A stretch of DNA of 64,000 nucleotides from JAWWPY01 sp964412845 (GCA_964412845.1 CAYPQM010000003.1:26578-90577); one strand, 5' to 3'; counted from the first letter of the stretch, positions 51,556-60,382 are shown. Notes: generated by a model not told the origin, from the letters alone. Made by a program: numbers and translations.

Positions 51556-52139
51556 TGGTCACCCGCCACAGGCGCGGGCACTGCTCCGGCGCGGCGCGGA
51601 CGGCGGTGGTCAAGGGCGGTCCTGAGCTGTGCGCGGCCCCGGTGAATGCGGCTGCGGACCGTGCCGAGCTTCACGCCGAGCGTGTCCGCGATCTCCTCAT
51701 AGGACAGTCCCTCGATGTCGCACAGCACGACGGCCGCCCGGTACTCGGGGGCCAGCGCCTTCAGCGCCGCCTGGATGTCACCATCGAGATGACGGTCGTC
51801 GAATACCTGCGCGGGCGTGGGCTCGCCACCGCGCAGCAACTGAGCCGTGTCATCCCCGAGGCCTTCGAACCTGATGCGCTGCCTGCGCCGGGCCATATCG
51901 AGGAAGAGGTTCGTGGTGATCCGGTGCAGCCAGCCCTCAAAGGTGCCTGGCGTGTAACTGGACAGGGAACGGAACACCCGGACAAAGACCTCCTGGGTGA
52001 GGTCTTCGGCGTCATGGGTGTTCCCGGTGAGCCGGTACGCCAGGCGGTAGACCCGGGCCGAGTGCTGGCGGACGACTTCTTCCCACGTCGGCGGCGTCCA
52101 GTCCGGCGCCGGAGTCACAGGCTGACTGGCCTTGCCCAC
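51552..52139 (-). CDS. sigE: ECF RNA polymerase sigma factor SigE
   Basis: A 195-residue ECF sigma factor. Region 2 reads [20 protein letters not shown] with [21 protein letters not shown]; region 4 is [45 protein letters not shown] 52139 is preferred: AAGGGGAGG lies just upstream and the predicted transcription start is near 52163. An ATG at 52160 would put the start inside that leader. Followed by its anti-sigma and RseB-like genes. Confidence 0.93.
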   Translation of the reverse strand: MGKASQPVTPAPDWTPPTWEEVVRQHSARVYRLAYRLTGNTHDAEDLTQEVFVRVFRSLSSYTPGTFEGWLHRITTNLFLDMARRRQRIRFEGLGDDTAQLLRGGEPTPAQVFDDRHLDGDIQAALKALAPEYRAAVVLCDIEGLSYEEIADTLGVKLGTVRSRIHRGRAQLRTALDHRRPRRAGAVPAPVAGDQ

Positions 52140-52169
52140 GACCTCCCCTTCCCGCAGCATGCAAGGAAC

Positions 52170-52196
52170 AACGCTCAGGCCGGCCCCACTGGTTCC
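52170..52196 (-). promoter_or_regulatory. ECF-type promoter upstream of sigE (autoregulation)
   Basis: On the minus strand GGAACC (52196-52191), 17 bases, then CGTT (52173-52170). GGAAC-N16/17-CGTT is the ECF sigma consensus, so SigE probably transcribes its own operon. Confidence 0.8.
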
Positions 52197-52263
52197 CAGG
52201 TTACGCCGCGTGACGATAAGCTTTCGCCCTGGGAAGGTACAGCATGCACCGGAGGCAGCAACC

Positions 52264-52899
52264 GTGACCGCAGAGGCCAGCCTTGCCTATGTCGAGGAAT
52301 ACCTCACCGAAGATGAGCCGCTGCTGGCGGCCCGGGCGAACGCGTTGGAAGTTGGCGGCGCGTCACCGATAGGGCCGGCCGGCGGGGCGGCGTTGCGCTT
52401 CATCGCCGCCGCCATCAGCGCCAGATCGGTCGTGGAGATCGGCACGGGCTGTGGCACGTCAGGCATCTGGCTGCTGCGTGGCATGCGCCCGGACGCCGTG
52501 CTGACGAGCGTTGATGCCGAGCCCGAGCACCAGCGACTGGCGCGCAAGGCGTACACCGAGGCTGGGTTCGCCTCGAACCGCTACCGGCTGATCAGCGGTA
52601 AGGCGCTCGACGTGCTGCCGCGGCTCACCGATGGCGGCTACGACATGGTGTTCTGCGACGCGGACAAGCAGGAGTACCCGGACTACCTGACCGCCGCGCT
52701 GCGCCTGCTGCGGCCCGGCGGGGTGGTGGCGTTCGACAACGCGCTGTGGGGCGGCCGGGTGGCCGACCCGGCCCGGGACGACCCGGAGACGGCCGCGATC
52801 AGGCATCTGTGCGAGCAGGTCAGGGCAGACGACCGGCTGGCGCCGGTGCTCCTGCCGGTCGGTGACGGCCTGCTCGTCGCGGTCAAGCGGGCTGGCTAA
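52264..52899 (+). CDS. O-methyltransferase, divergent from sigE
   Basis: GTG 52264 has GGAGG upstream. The 211-residue SAM enzyme has [19 protein letters not shown] (about 58-76), [31 protein letters not shown] (Mg-binding Asp) and [13 protein letters not shown]. It matches the Rv1220c type next to sigE in mycobacteria. Ends overlap pepA by 17 bp. Acceptor substrate unknown. Confidence 0.9.
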   Translation: MTAEASLAYVEEYLTEDEPLLAARANALEVGGASPIGPAGGAALRFIAAAISARSVVEIGTGCGTSGIWLLRGMRPDAVLTSVDAEPEHQRLARKAYTEAGFASNRYRLISGKALDVLPRLTDGGYDMVFCDADKQEYPDYLTAALRLLRPGGVVAFDNALWGGRVADPARDDPETAAIRHLCEQVRADDRLAPVLLPVGDGLLVAVKRAG

Positions 52900-54418
52900 C
52901 CCGGGCCCCAGCGGACAGCCAGTGCAGCAGCAGCCTGGTCCCGAACCCGGTCGCTCCCTTGCTGATCTCACCGTCATCGGCGGCGGCCCGGGCCGCCCCG
53001 GCGATATCCAGGTGGGCCCACGGACGCTCACCGGCGAACTCACGCAGGAACAGGGCCGCGTCGATAGAGCCGGCCCGGCCGGCGCCGTGCGCGACGTTGG
53101 CCAGGTCCGCCACTGAGGACTCGAGCCCGTCGCGGTACTCCCCGGCCAGCGGCATCCGCCACAACCGGTCACCGCTCGCCGTCCCCGCCGCGAGCAGGTC
53201 CGCCGCGAGCGCGTCCTGAGTCGCGTACATCGCGGCCATGACCGAGCCCAGAGCCACCCGGGCGGCCCCGGTCAGTGTCGCGATGTCCACCAGCACATCC
53301 GGGTCGAGCACCTGGTCCGCGTAGGCCAGCGCGTCGGCGAGGACCAGCCGGCCCTCCGCGTCGGTGTTGAGCACCTCGACCGTGCGGCCGCCGTAGTGGG
53401 TGATCACGTCCCCGACCCGCAGCGCCGACCCCGACGGCATGTTCTCCGCCGCCGCGACCAGGCCCGTTACCCGGGTGGGCACGCCTAGGGCGGCCAGCGC
53501 CGACATGACCGCGATGACCGCCGCCCCGCCGGCCATGTCCGTCTTCATCAGCTTCATATTGTCGTTTGGCTTCAGGGACAGTCCGCCGCTGTCGAAGGTA
53601 ATGCCCTTGCCGACCAGCACCACGTGGCGGTCCCAGCCCGGCGGCTCATAGCTCAGCTCAATCAGGCGTGGCGGCCGCACCGACCCCGAACCTACCCCGA
53701 GCAGCCCGCCGAACCCGCCGGACACGAGGTCGGCGTCGGTCCAGACCCGCGACCGCAGGCTATGGCGGTCCGCGAGGCTGACGGCCTCCGCCGCCAGCCA
53801 GGCCGGGCTCTTCACCGACGATGGGGTGTTGCTCAGGTCCCGGGCCAGGGCCACCGCCCCGGCCACGGTGACCGCCCGGTCCACCACCGCCTGGGCACGG
53901 TCCGTTGGCCCGGCCACCAGCAGGCTGATCTGCGTCGGCCCGGAGCCGGCCGGGTCGGCGGACTTCAGCGAGTAGCGGTACGAGCCGAGCAGCAGCCCTT
54001 CGGTGAACGCCTGCCTGCCCTCGTCAGCCTCGTCGAGGACCACGGTGACGACCGCGGCCCGCCCGGCCGGGACCTGGCGGGCCAGCGCGGCGCCCGCCTT
54101 GCGCAGCGCCGCTGGCGAACGGTCCCCCACGCCGAGGAAGACGACGCGGCTCGCGCCGGAACCCAGGCCCGCCACTGACGCGGCGACCTCGCCGGCGCGG
54201 CCGGTCATCTCCGCACAGGCGGTCACCATGGCAGCAGCCGCGCCGAGGTAACCGTCAAGATCGGCCGCCCCGCCGCTGGGTGCCGCGTCCGCGGCCTCAA
54301 CCGGCACCGCGATCACCGCTGGGGCTTCGAGGACGCCCTGAGTCACCGCGGCGAGAAACTCGCTGAGGGGCTGCGGGCGGCCCGCGGGCGTGACGGCTAT
54401 CTGGACGTCGATTGGCAA
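52883..54418 (-). CDS. pepA: Leucyl aminopeptidase, M17
   Basis: A 511-residue dizinc aminopeptidase. The C-terminal half has VLVGKGITFDSGGLSLKP, MKTDMAGGAAVIA, and the signature NTDAEGRLVLADAL with the catalytic Arg. Starts at TTG 54418, three bases after the DUF3117 stop. It releases N-terminal residues from peptides, probably in the cytoplasm. Confidence 0.94.
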   Translation of the reverse strand: MPIDVQIAVTPAGRPQPLSEFLAAVTQGVLEAPAVIAVPVEAADAAPSGGAADLDGYLGAAAAMVTACAEMTGRAGEVAASVAGLGSGASRVVFLGVGDRSPAALRKAGAALARQVPAGRAAVVTVVLDEADEGRQAFTEGLLLGSYRYSLKSADPAGSGPTQISLLVAGPTDRAQAVVDRAVTVAGAVALARDLSNTPSSVKSPAWLAAEAVSLADRHSLRSRVWTDADLVSGGFGGLLGVGSGSVRPPRLIELSYEPPGWDRHVVLVGKGITFDSGGLSLKPNDNMKLMKTDMAGGAAVIAVMSALAALGVPTRVTGLVAAAENMPSGSALRVGDVITHYGGRTVEVLNTDAEGRLVLADALAYADQVLDPDVLVDIATLTGAARVALGSVMAAMYATQDALAADLLAAGTASGDRLWRMPLAGEYRDGLESSVADLANVAHGAGRAGSIDAALFLREFAGERPWAHLDIAGAARAAADDGEISKGATGFGTRLLLHWLSAGARVSQPA

Positions 54419-54421
54419 GGC

Positions 54422-54589
54422 TCAGCCCGTGACGGACTTGAGCGCTTCTCCGAGCCTGGCGGCTTCGTCTGCCGACAACTCAACCACCAGCCGCCCGCCG
54501 CCTTCGAGCGGGACACGCATCACGATGCCGCGCCCCTCTTTCGTGACTTCGAGCGGACCGTCACCCGTCCGCGGCTTCATCGCCGCCAT
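54422..54589 (-). CDS. DUF3117 protein
   Basis: A 55-residue protein: MAAMKPRTGDGPLEVTKEGR at the start, then IVMRVPLEGGGRLVVELS and ending LGEALKSVTG. This is the highly conserved DUF3117 family of actinobacteria (unknown function). ATG 54589 has AGGGGA upstream. It precedes pepA. Confidence 0.92.
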   Translation of the reverse strand: MAAMKPRTGDGPLEVTKEGRGIVMRVPLEGGGRLVVELSADEAARLGEALKSVTG

Positions 54590-54969
54590 TCCGCATCCCC
54601 TTCCTGCTTGGGGCCGCCTGAGACCTCGCGGAGGCCTGCCGCACCGGGATCCCGGCGCCTGCGGCGGGTCCGGCCACTCACAGCCGTGTCGATCAGTACC
54701 TCTATTATCCAGAGTTCCGGCCGTCAGTGGTAATGATCAGCGTTCGGTTGCGGGCCGCGGACTCCGGGTGGGCGGCACTGCGGCGGGCAATTGCGCCGCC
54801 TCGGGGCCTGCTGGCAGGCGTTACCACCATGGTCACAAGGCTGCCGGACGGATGCGGGCCGCCGTGCGACGGGCCACGGCATGTGCTGATCTTGCCCTGG
54901 ATGAAACACTGTGGATCGGCTGGACAGGATCTGCCCGGGAAGGCTTCCGGCCAGGCAAAGGAGACGCTC
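54590..54969. other. Divergent intergenic region
   Basis: 380 bases between DUF3117 and the enoyl-CoA hydratase-like gene. A TATTAT-like AT-rich spot at about 54700-54712 may be the promoter for DUF3117. Open frames here lack start signals and read as noise. Confidence 0.45.
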
Positions 54970-55755
54970 GTGACCGACAGCGTGCGCTGGGACCTCGACG
55001 GAGCGGTAGCCACCATCACGCTGAACCGCCCTGAGGCCAGGAACGCGCTCACGGCTGAGATGAAGGCGGCACTCCTCGCCGCGCTGGGCCAGGCGGCGGA
55101 CGCCGCGGAGGTCCGCGCGGTGATCATCACCGGTGCCGGGCCAGGTTTCTGCGCGGGCCAGGATCTGCGGGAGCACGCCGGGCTCCTGGCGGCGGGCGAG
55201 ATGGCGACCGATACCGTCCGGATGCACTACAACCCGATCATCATGACCATCACGACGATGCCCAAGCCGGTGATCGCCGCGGTGAACGGAATTGCCGCCG
55301 GGGCCGGCGCGGCGCTGGCCCTGGCCTGTGACTTCCGGGTCGCCGCGCGGCAGGCCAGCCTGCTGATGGCCTTTGCGCGGGTGGGACTCGGCCCAGACTC
55401 CGGGGCCTCCTGGACCCTGCAGCGGCTGGCCGGCCTGGGCCGGGCGACCGAGTTGCTGATGCTGGCCGAGCCGGTGGAGGCGGACCGCGCGCTGGAATAT
55501 GGCCTGATGACCTCGGTGGTCGAGGCGGCCGACCTGGCCGGCGCGGCGCGCGGGCTGGCCGACCGGCTCGCGGCCGGCCCCACCGCCGCCTACGCGGCGA
55601 TCAAGGAGGCGCTCTGCTATGCGGCGGGGCACGGACTGGCCGAGTCCCTGGAGAAGGAGGCGCAACTGCAGGCGGCAGCAGGCCGGACCGCAGATCACCT
55701 GGCTGCCACGCGCGCCTTCGTCAGCAAGGAACAGCCCCGGTTCGAGGGCCGGTAG
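54970..55755 (+). CDS. Enoyl-CoA hydratase/isomerase (crotonase) family
   Basis: GTG 54970 has AAGGAG seven bases upstream. The 261-residue crotonase has ITLNRPEARNALTAEM (about 15-30), GAGPGFCAGQDLREHA (oxyanion region), KPVIAAVNGIAAGAGAALALACDFR and an Asp in GLGPDSGASWTL. GQDL and the PDSG segment resemble PaaG-type isomerases (1,2-epoxyphenylacetyl-CoA isomerase), but no paa cluster is near. Confidence 0.88.
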   Translation: MTDSVRWDLDGAVATITLNRPEARNALTAEMKAALLAALGQAADAAEVRAVIITGAGPGFCAGQDLREHAGLLAAGEMATDTVRMHYNPIIMTITTMPKPVIAAVNGIAAGAGAALALACDFRVAARQASLLMAFARVGLGPDSGASWTLQRLAGLGRATELLMLAEPVEADRALEYGLMTSVVEAADLAGAARGLADRLAAGPTAAYAAIKEALCYAAGHGLAESLEKEAQLQAAAGRTADHLAATRAFVSKEQPRFEGR

Positions 55756-55776
55756 CCCGGGCTGAGGGCCGGTGAG

Positions 55777-56628
55777 TCAGTCAGCGTCCCGCTGGCGGGT
55801 GCTGTCCAGTTCCTCGTGCCGGCATACGATCTGCTCGGCCGCGTCGACCATGTCGTAGAAGGCGCGGCACTCCCGGCGGCCCTCCCGGGTTGTCCAGGAG
55901 ACCACCCGGCTGCGGCACCACACGGTCAGATCACGCCGGATGGACAGCACCGACATGCCCGAGGCCGGCGCATCGGAACGCACGATGTGGCCGCCGACCC
56001 CGCGTTCGTCGAGCATGGACTGGAGTTCGCTGGCCGCCTCGCAGGAGCCGGGCTGCGGACGCTGGAACCGGTCCAGCCCGCGGCTCACCGGCACCGGCAC
56101 GGCGAACCAGACCACCTTGCCCGGAACCTTCCAGGCCCCCAGCCTGGCCCGGGTCGGGTGATGACCCCAGCGGCCCTGCGACAGTTCTTCGACGACCCGC
56201 AGGCCGCGGCCGGTTTCCCAGTCGGCGGTGTCATCAGCTGGATCAGCAGAGACGCCGGGCTTCCAGCCGGGAAGCGAGTCAAAGAACTTGCAGACCAGTT
56301 CCTGCTGCCCGCCCACCCGGCGCAGGTACAGCCACAGCTCAGGCGTGCCGGCCACCGGCCAGACCCGCGAGCCGCGGAACTGGATGTTCGCGTGCGCATG
56401 CAGGGTGTTGGCGGCCAGTTCACTGGCCATCGTGGCACCCTCGTACGTCACCTCAGCGGGCAGGCCAACACCATCCGCCGCGTCACGGAACAGTCTCCTG
56501 GCGGCGGCGGCGCAGGTGGGATCAAGGGGCAGGGCAGTGGCGGCGCAGCCGCCAACGGCAACTGCCGTAACCGGATCAGCCGCCGGCCGGAAGACCCGCG
56601 GCTCGGCAACGGCAAGCGACCCGGACAT
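55777..56628 (-). CDS. ATP-binding (HATPase_c_2) anti-sigma-like regulator
   Basis: ATG 56628 is nine bases after GGGAAGG. The 283-residue protein has a GHKL ATPase N-box MASELAANTLHAHAN (about 68-82), a D-box KFFDSLPGWKPGV, and G-box GRGLRVVEELSQGRWGHHP. The C-terminal 100 residues are a separate domain with CRAFYDMVDAAEQ. Such kinases of the RsbW/SpoIIAB family are common in actinomycetes beside XRE/DUF397 genes (the whiJ/abaA type of locus). An operator shared with the XRE gene lies in its promoter. Confidence 0.82.
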   Translation of the reverse strand: MSGSLAVAEPRVFRPAADPVTAVAVGGCAATALPLDPTCAAAARRLFRDAADGVGLPAEVTYEGATMASELAANTLHAHANIQFRGSRVWPVAGTPELWLYLRRVGGQQELVCKFFDSLPGWKPGVSADPADDTADWETGRGLRVVEELSQGRWGHHPTRARLGAWKVPGKVVWFAVPVPVSRGLDRFQRPQPGSCEAASELQSMLDERGVGGHIVRSDAPASGMSVLSIRRDLTVWCRSRVVSWTTREGRRECRAFYDMVDAAEQIVCRHEELDSTRQRDAD

Positions 56629-56654
56629 GATCACCAGCCTTCCCGGCGAATCCT

Positions 56655-56696
56655 ATCTGTGAAACACAGATTACGAGTCGTGTGCGCGTTACGCAA
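56655..56696 (-). promoter_or_regulatory. Promoter and operator of the HATPase gene
   Basis: On the minus strand TTGCGT (56696-56691), 17 bases, TAATCT (56673-56668), then the 17-bp inverted repeat ATCTGTG-AAA-CACAGAT (plus strand 56655-56671) covering the expected start point. The 16-base string TGTGAAACACAGATTA recurs, with one change, before the XRE gene. Confidence 0.75.
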
Positions 56697-56900
56697 CGAC
56701 ATGTGGTGGTAAGGAGTGATTTTTGATTATTTGTTAACGCGTCGTTCAGCCCACGGCAGCACTGAGGTGACCGATACCCCGTCACGACCGGACACAATCC
56801 CCCGAGCCGGGACATTTCCACCGACGGTTCGCAGCGGTACAGTCACACAGTGGCGGCGCGTGGCAGCGCCCGCCATGGCCTTGAGACAGGCGCATGCAAC

Positions 56901-56936
56901 GAAGAATCCCCCGGGTGGCAGCCCGGGGGATTCTTC
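56901..56936. terminator. Perfect 15-bp hairpin downstream of DUF397
   Basis: GAAGAATCCCCCGGG-TGGCAG-CCCGGGGGATTCTTC, a perfect 15-bp stem with a 6-base loop, 20 bp past the DUF397 stop on the minus strand. No T-run follows, as is common in actinobacteria. Likely the terminator of the XRE-DUF397 unit. Confidence 0.85.
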
Positions 56937-56956
56937 GCGGTGCGCTGCGAGATGGA

Positions 56957-57175
56957 TCAGCCTGAGACGCGGGCATCCAGGTCGTAGCGGCCAGCCTTCG
57001 CGTCGGTCAGGAATGCCGCGAACGCGGCCCGGCCGACGACGTGCGCCCCCCCTTCGGGACGCGTGCTGTCCCGGACGGCGATGACGCCCGGGAGGTTGGC
57101 GGCGACTTCGACGCACCCTCCGTTGAAGGAACTGATGCGGGCTTTCCGCCAGGCTGCTTGAGACAGGTCAGTCAT
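56957..57175 (-). CDS. DUF397 protein
   Basis: A 72-residue protein with WRKARISSFNGGCVEVA (typical W.KSSxSxxxGxCVEVA), VIAVRDSTRPEGG and FAAFLTDAKAGRYD, the DUF397 signature. It starts two bases after the XRE stop. DUF397 proteins are small partners of XRE/DUF5753 regulators, thought to modulate them. Confidence 0.93.
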   Translation of the reverse strand: MTDLSQAAWRKARISSFNGGCVEVAANLPGVIAVRDSTRPEGGAHVVGRAAFAAFLTDAKAGRYDLDARVSG

Positions 57176-57177
57176 GA

Positions 57178-58026
57178 TTACTCCAGTTGCTCAGCTAGGT
57201 CCTTGAGGAAGGCCGCGGTGTCGGCCGGCTCAAGTGCCGCGTCGACCGCGCGGCCGAAGGACTGGATGTAGCTGTTTACCGATTCGGTGTTGCTCACCTC
57301 CTCGATGACGTAATCAGTCTCCAGGTAGACCAGGGCAGGCTCGCCCGGGAAGTCCAGGATGTTGACCATGGAGTGCATGCCCACCGGGGGGCCATCGGCG
57401 AAGCGCTGGATGCGCAGTTCCACGTTGGGGCCGCGGGCCGCGTCGAGGAGATGCTCAACCTGCTCCCGCCGGTCGGCCTTGGCGCCCCACCGGTACATCA
57501 GGGACGCCTCGGTGATCACCGCGCTCAGCTTCGGCGCGGTGCCGTCGGTGCGGCCGAGCACCTCCTGCCGGCGGAGCCGGGTCTCCAGCGCCCGCCGGCG
57601 CCACGCGGGGGACCGCAGCCCCGCCCGCATGAACGACTCCACGTAGGCCGAGGTCTGCAACAGCCCGGGCAGCACGAGAGGCATGAACACGCGGATCCGG
57701 GAGGCATCGTTCTCGAATCCGGGGAACTCGTTCTCGAAGATGTCCGGGTAATCGCGCCACCAGGGCCTGGCCCGCGCCCGCATGGCCAGGTCCCCCAGTC
57801 GCTCCCGCTCATCCTCGGCCACGTCGTAGATGCGCAGGAGGTCCCGGATGTCGCTCATCTCGGGGCGCCGCCACTGGTTCGCCTCGAACCGGCCGACCTT
57901 GCCCCGGCCCCAGTTGAGCATGTCGCAGACGTGGTTGGCCGTGTAGCCGCGCGCCTGACGGAGCTCGGTCAGCCGGCGGGATAGCTGGCGTTTCGCCACG
58001 GTCGCGCCGTATGCGTCGTCCGCCAT
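57178..58026 (-). CDS. XRE-family regulator with DUF5753 domain
   Basis: A 282-residue regulator: helix-turn-helix near 17-57 (RRLTELRQARGYTANHVCDMLNWGRGKVGRFE), then the DUF5753 domain (ARPWWRDYPDIFENEFPGFENDASRIRVFMPLVLPGLLQTSAYVESFMRAGL, QRFADGPPVGMHSMVNILDFPGEPALVYLE). AAGGAGG lies eight bases before the ATG. Cotranscribed with DUF397. It likely binds the TGTGAATCACA palindrome in its own promoter and before the HATPase gene. Confidence 0.92.
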   Translation of the reverse strand: MADDAYGATVAKRQLSRRLTELRQARGYTANHVCDMLNWGRGKVGRFEANQWRRPEMSDIRDLLRIYDVAEDERERLGDLAMRARARPWWRDYPDIFENEFPGFENDASRIRVFMPLVLPGLLQTSAYVESFMRAGLRSPAWRRRALETRLRRQEVLGRTDGTAPKLSAVITEASLMYRWGAKADRREQVEHLLDAARGPNVELRIQRFADGPPVGMHSMVNILDFPGEPALVYLETDYVIEEVSNTESVNSYIQSFGRAVDAALEPADTAAFLKDLAEQLE

Positions 58027-58077
58027 CCGGATTTCCTCCTTGAAATGCTTAGAGTCGCATCATAGCCCTGAGTAAAG

Positions 58078-58093
58078 TGTGAATCACAGATTA
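58078..58093 (-). promoter_or_regulatory. -10 element and operator of the XRE gene
   Basis: TGTGAATCACAGATTA on the plus strand; on the minus strand TAATCT as -10, overlapping the palindrome TGTG-ATT-CACA at the start point. Same 16-mer (15 identical) as before the HATPase gene at 56658-56673. Confidence 0.7.
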
Positions 58094-58122
58094 ATGAGTA
58101 CTGGGCGGATTTGCCCCAGCAG

Positions 58123-58407
58123 CTAGTCGGCGGGGGCGTCCGGGGCGGCGGGGACGTCGTCGAACTCGCCATCCCGGACCCCGGCCAGGAAGCACTCCCA
58201 TTCGTTGCGGTCGTAGACGAGGACCCGGCCCTCAGGGTCACCGCCGACACGCATCAGCACCCACTCGGTGCGGCCGGTTCCCGGTTCCGGGACGAACGCG
58301 ATCTCAATGGCGCCCGTCCCGTCGGCCTGATCCCCGTCGCCCGACCGTTGCCATGCCTGGGCCTGCAGATCGATGCCCAGGTCCGCGACGGTGGGTTTCT
58401 TGATCAC
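58123..58407 (-). CDS. DUF397-like protein
   Basis: GTG 58407 has AGGAGG five bases upstream. The 94-residue product contains WQRSGDGDQADGTGAIEIAF (DUF397-type start), WVLMRVGGDPEGRVLVYDRNEWECFLAGVRDGEFD (the DUF397 end block with Trp-x-x-Phe). It follows the methyltransferase gene by 19 bp and differs from the DUF397 at 56957. Confidence 0.8.
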   Translation of the reverse strand: MIKKPTVADLGIDLQAQAWQRSGDGDQADGTGAIEIAFVPEPGTGRTEWVLMRVGGDPEGRVLVYDRNEWECFLAGVRDGEFDDVPAAPDAPAD

Positions 58408-58426
58408 AGCTTCCTCCTTGGCCGTC

Positions 58427-59254
58427 TTAGCGGAGCCGGGCAACACCGCAGTAGCCCCACCGTGACCCGTCGCTGTCCGCGAGTTCCGGGTCCTCGGCAC
58501 CCCATTCGCCCATGAACACCAGTCGTGGTTCCGCGCCATCGTAGGGCGGCACCAGGTCCAGCCCGGCGAAGAAGCGCTCCACCTCGGCCCGCGGCCGCAG
58601 GTAGATGTTCTCGGTCGCCTTGGCGTACTCCGCCAGGCCCGTCTCCAGCCCGCGCTGCGGCACATTGTCCGCGGTGACGTGGGATATCGCCAGGTAACTC
58701 CCCGGTGCGAGCGCCCGCACGTACCGGGCCACCAGGCCCCACGGATCGCTGCCGTCGGCCACGAAATGCAGCACCGCAGTCATCAGCAGCCCGGCGGGCT
58801 GGCTGAAGTCGATCAGCGCGCGCAGATCCGGGTGATTGAGCACGCTGTCTGGATCACGCAGGTCGGCGTGGATGACGGCGGTGCTGCCATCGCCGGTCAG
58901 CAGCTTATTCGCGTAGGCGAGCACCATCGGGTCGTTGTCCACGTACACGACTTTGGTCTGCCGTGAAATGCTCTGCACCACGTCGTGGGTGTTGCCCTGG
59001 GTGGGCAGTCCCGACCCGATGTCGATGAACTGCGTGATCCCGCAGTCAGTCGTTAACCAGCGCGCGGCGCGCTGGTGGAAGCCCCGGTTCGCCCAGGCCA
59101 TGTCCGAGATCTCGGGCAGGTCGGCCCGGATACGTTCGGCGGCCTCCCGGTCGACCGGCAGGTTGGCCGTGCCGCCGAGGTAGTAGTCGTACAGCCGGGC
59201 CGGGGCGGGCTTGGTCGGGTCAACGCCGGGCGGAACCTGCGGGGTTTCCAGCAT
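58427..59254 (-). CDS. SAM-dependent methyltransferase, PF04672 family
   Basis: ATG 59254 follows GGAGGAGAA. The 275-residue protein has KPAPARLYDYYLGGTANLPVDR, QFIDIGSGLPTQGNTHDVVQ (SAM loop), VVYVDNDPMVLAYANKLL, HADLRDPDSVL and VLHFVADGSDPWGLVARYV. It is a paralogue of the gene at 24280. It is followed by a DUF397-like gene, the standard pairing; a half-site of the XRE operator (GTGTGAATC at 59297) lies upstream. Confidence 0.9.
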   Translation of the reverse strand: MLETPQVPPGVDPTKPAPARLYDYYLGGTANLPVDREAAERIRADLPEISDMAWANRGFHQRAARWLTTDCGITQFIDIGSGLPTQGNTHDVVQSISRQTKVVYVDNDPMVLAYANKLLTGDGSTAVIHADLRDPDSVLNHPDLRALIDFSQPAGLLMTAVLHFVADGSDPWGLVARYVRALAPGSYLAISHVTADNVPQRGLETGLAEYAKATENIYLRPRAEVERFFAGLDLVPPYDGAEPRLVFMGEWGAEDPELADSDGSRWGYCGVARLR

Positions 59255-59325
59255 TTCTCCTCCATGCAACAGTAAGTTCCCAGTCTGGCACGCAGTGTGT
59301 GAATCCCGAACCCGTGCCGCGCAGA

Positions 59326-59925
59326 TCAGGAGTACGCGCCGCTGCGGAAGCAGCCGGCCAGATGATCATCCACGACGCCGCACGCCTGCAGCGTCGCGTA
59401 GGCCGTCACCGGGCCGGTGAAGGAGAACCCGTTGCGGCGCAGTTCCCGGGAGAGGGCCTTGGAGGCAGGCGTCCACGACGGGATGTCCGCCAGGGCGGCC
59501 GGCGCCGTGCGGCCCGGGGCCGATGCGGGCTCCCCGTGCTGCCAGACAAGCGCGGCCAGTCCGCCAGGGAGCGCCTGGGCGGCGCGGGCGTTGCCGATCA
59601 CGGCCTGGATCTTCGCCCGGTTGCGGACAATGCCAGCATCGCCGAGCAGCCGGGCGACGTCAGCGGGGCCGAACCCGGCCACGGCCGCGATGTCAAAGCC
59701 GCGGAACGCGGCACGGAAGTTTTCCCGCTTGCGCAGGATGGTCAGCCAGGACAGGCCGGACTGAAACGCCTCCAGGCTGAGCCGCTCGAACATTCCCTGG
59801 TCATCGCGGACCGGGCGGCCCCACTCGTCGTCGTGATAGTCGCGGTACTCGGCGCTGCCCAGCGCCCACGGGCAGCGCAGCCGCCCGTCCGGCCCAGGAA
59901 GCGGCCCGGGAACCGGCTCAGTCAC
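59326..59925 (-). CDS. tag: DNA-3-methyladenine glycosylase I
   Basis: GTG 59925 gives 199 residues: RCPWALGSAEYRDYHDDEWGRPV (about 15-37), FERLSLEAFQSGLSWLTILRKRENFRAAF with the substrate-binding Glu, and a C-terminal Cys/His set (QACGVVDDHLAGC) for zinc. It excises 3-methyladenine. Overlaps the upstream gene's stop by 8 bp. Confidence 0.92.
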   Translation of the reverse strand: MTEPVPGPLPGPDGRLRCPWALGSAEYRDYHDDEWGRPVRDDQGMFERLSLEAFQSGLSWLTILRKRENFRAAFRGFDIAAVAGFGPADVARLLGDAGIVRNRAKIQAVIGNARAAQALPGGLAALVWQHGEPASAPGRTAPAALADIPSWTPASKALSRELRRNGFSFTGPVTAYATLQACGVVDDHLAGCFRSGAYS

Positions 59926-60382
59926 CGGTCCCGGGCCCGGTGTCGGCGGGCGCAGGACCAGCCGACGCCCGCTGGGCGGCCGCACGCTCGATGAGAGCAC
60001 GGTCCGCTGACGCGCGGTCGAGCCGCGCGCGGACGGCGGGCGCAGGGTCCACAGCCGCCGGGTCAGCGTCCGCGGCCGCAGCCGCGGACGAGGTGTCGGC
60101 GCGCAATTCGGCGAGCTGCCTGCGCAGCGCCGCGATCTCCACATCCCGGTCGGTGACCACCTGGGCAATCCGGCTGAGGGCCTCGTCGGTGGCCGCCACG
60201 TTGTACCCCCACAGCGCCGAGGGCGGGTGCAGCAGCGCGACGTCAGCGGCGGTCATCAGGTCACCGGCCTCGAACGGCGGGTAGTCACCGGCGAACTCCG
60301 CCATCTCACCACCGCGGCCGATCGCCACGCCGACCACGCCGACCAGGATGACGATCGACACCAGGATCACCAAGACAAGCAC
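59918..60382 (-). CDS. Membrane-anchored DivIVA-motif protein
   Basis: A 154-residue protein starting at GTG 60382: one N-terminal membrane helix (VLVLVILVSIVILVGVVGVAI), then PPSALWGYNVAATDEALSRIAQVVTDRDVEIAALRRQLAELRA with the DivIVA-like GY.v..VD helix and coiled coil, then an Ala/Asp/Pro-rich tail. Such proteins are typical actinobacterial growth scaffolds. Coupled to tag. Confidence 0.75.
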   Translation of the reverse strand: MLVLVILVSIVILVGVVGVAIGRGGEMAEFAGDYPPFEAGDLMTAADVALLHPPSALWGYNVAATDEALSRIAQVVTDRDVEIAALRRQLAELRADTSSAAAAADADPAAVDPAPAVRARLDRASADRALIERAAAQRASAGPAPADTGPGTGD

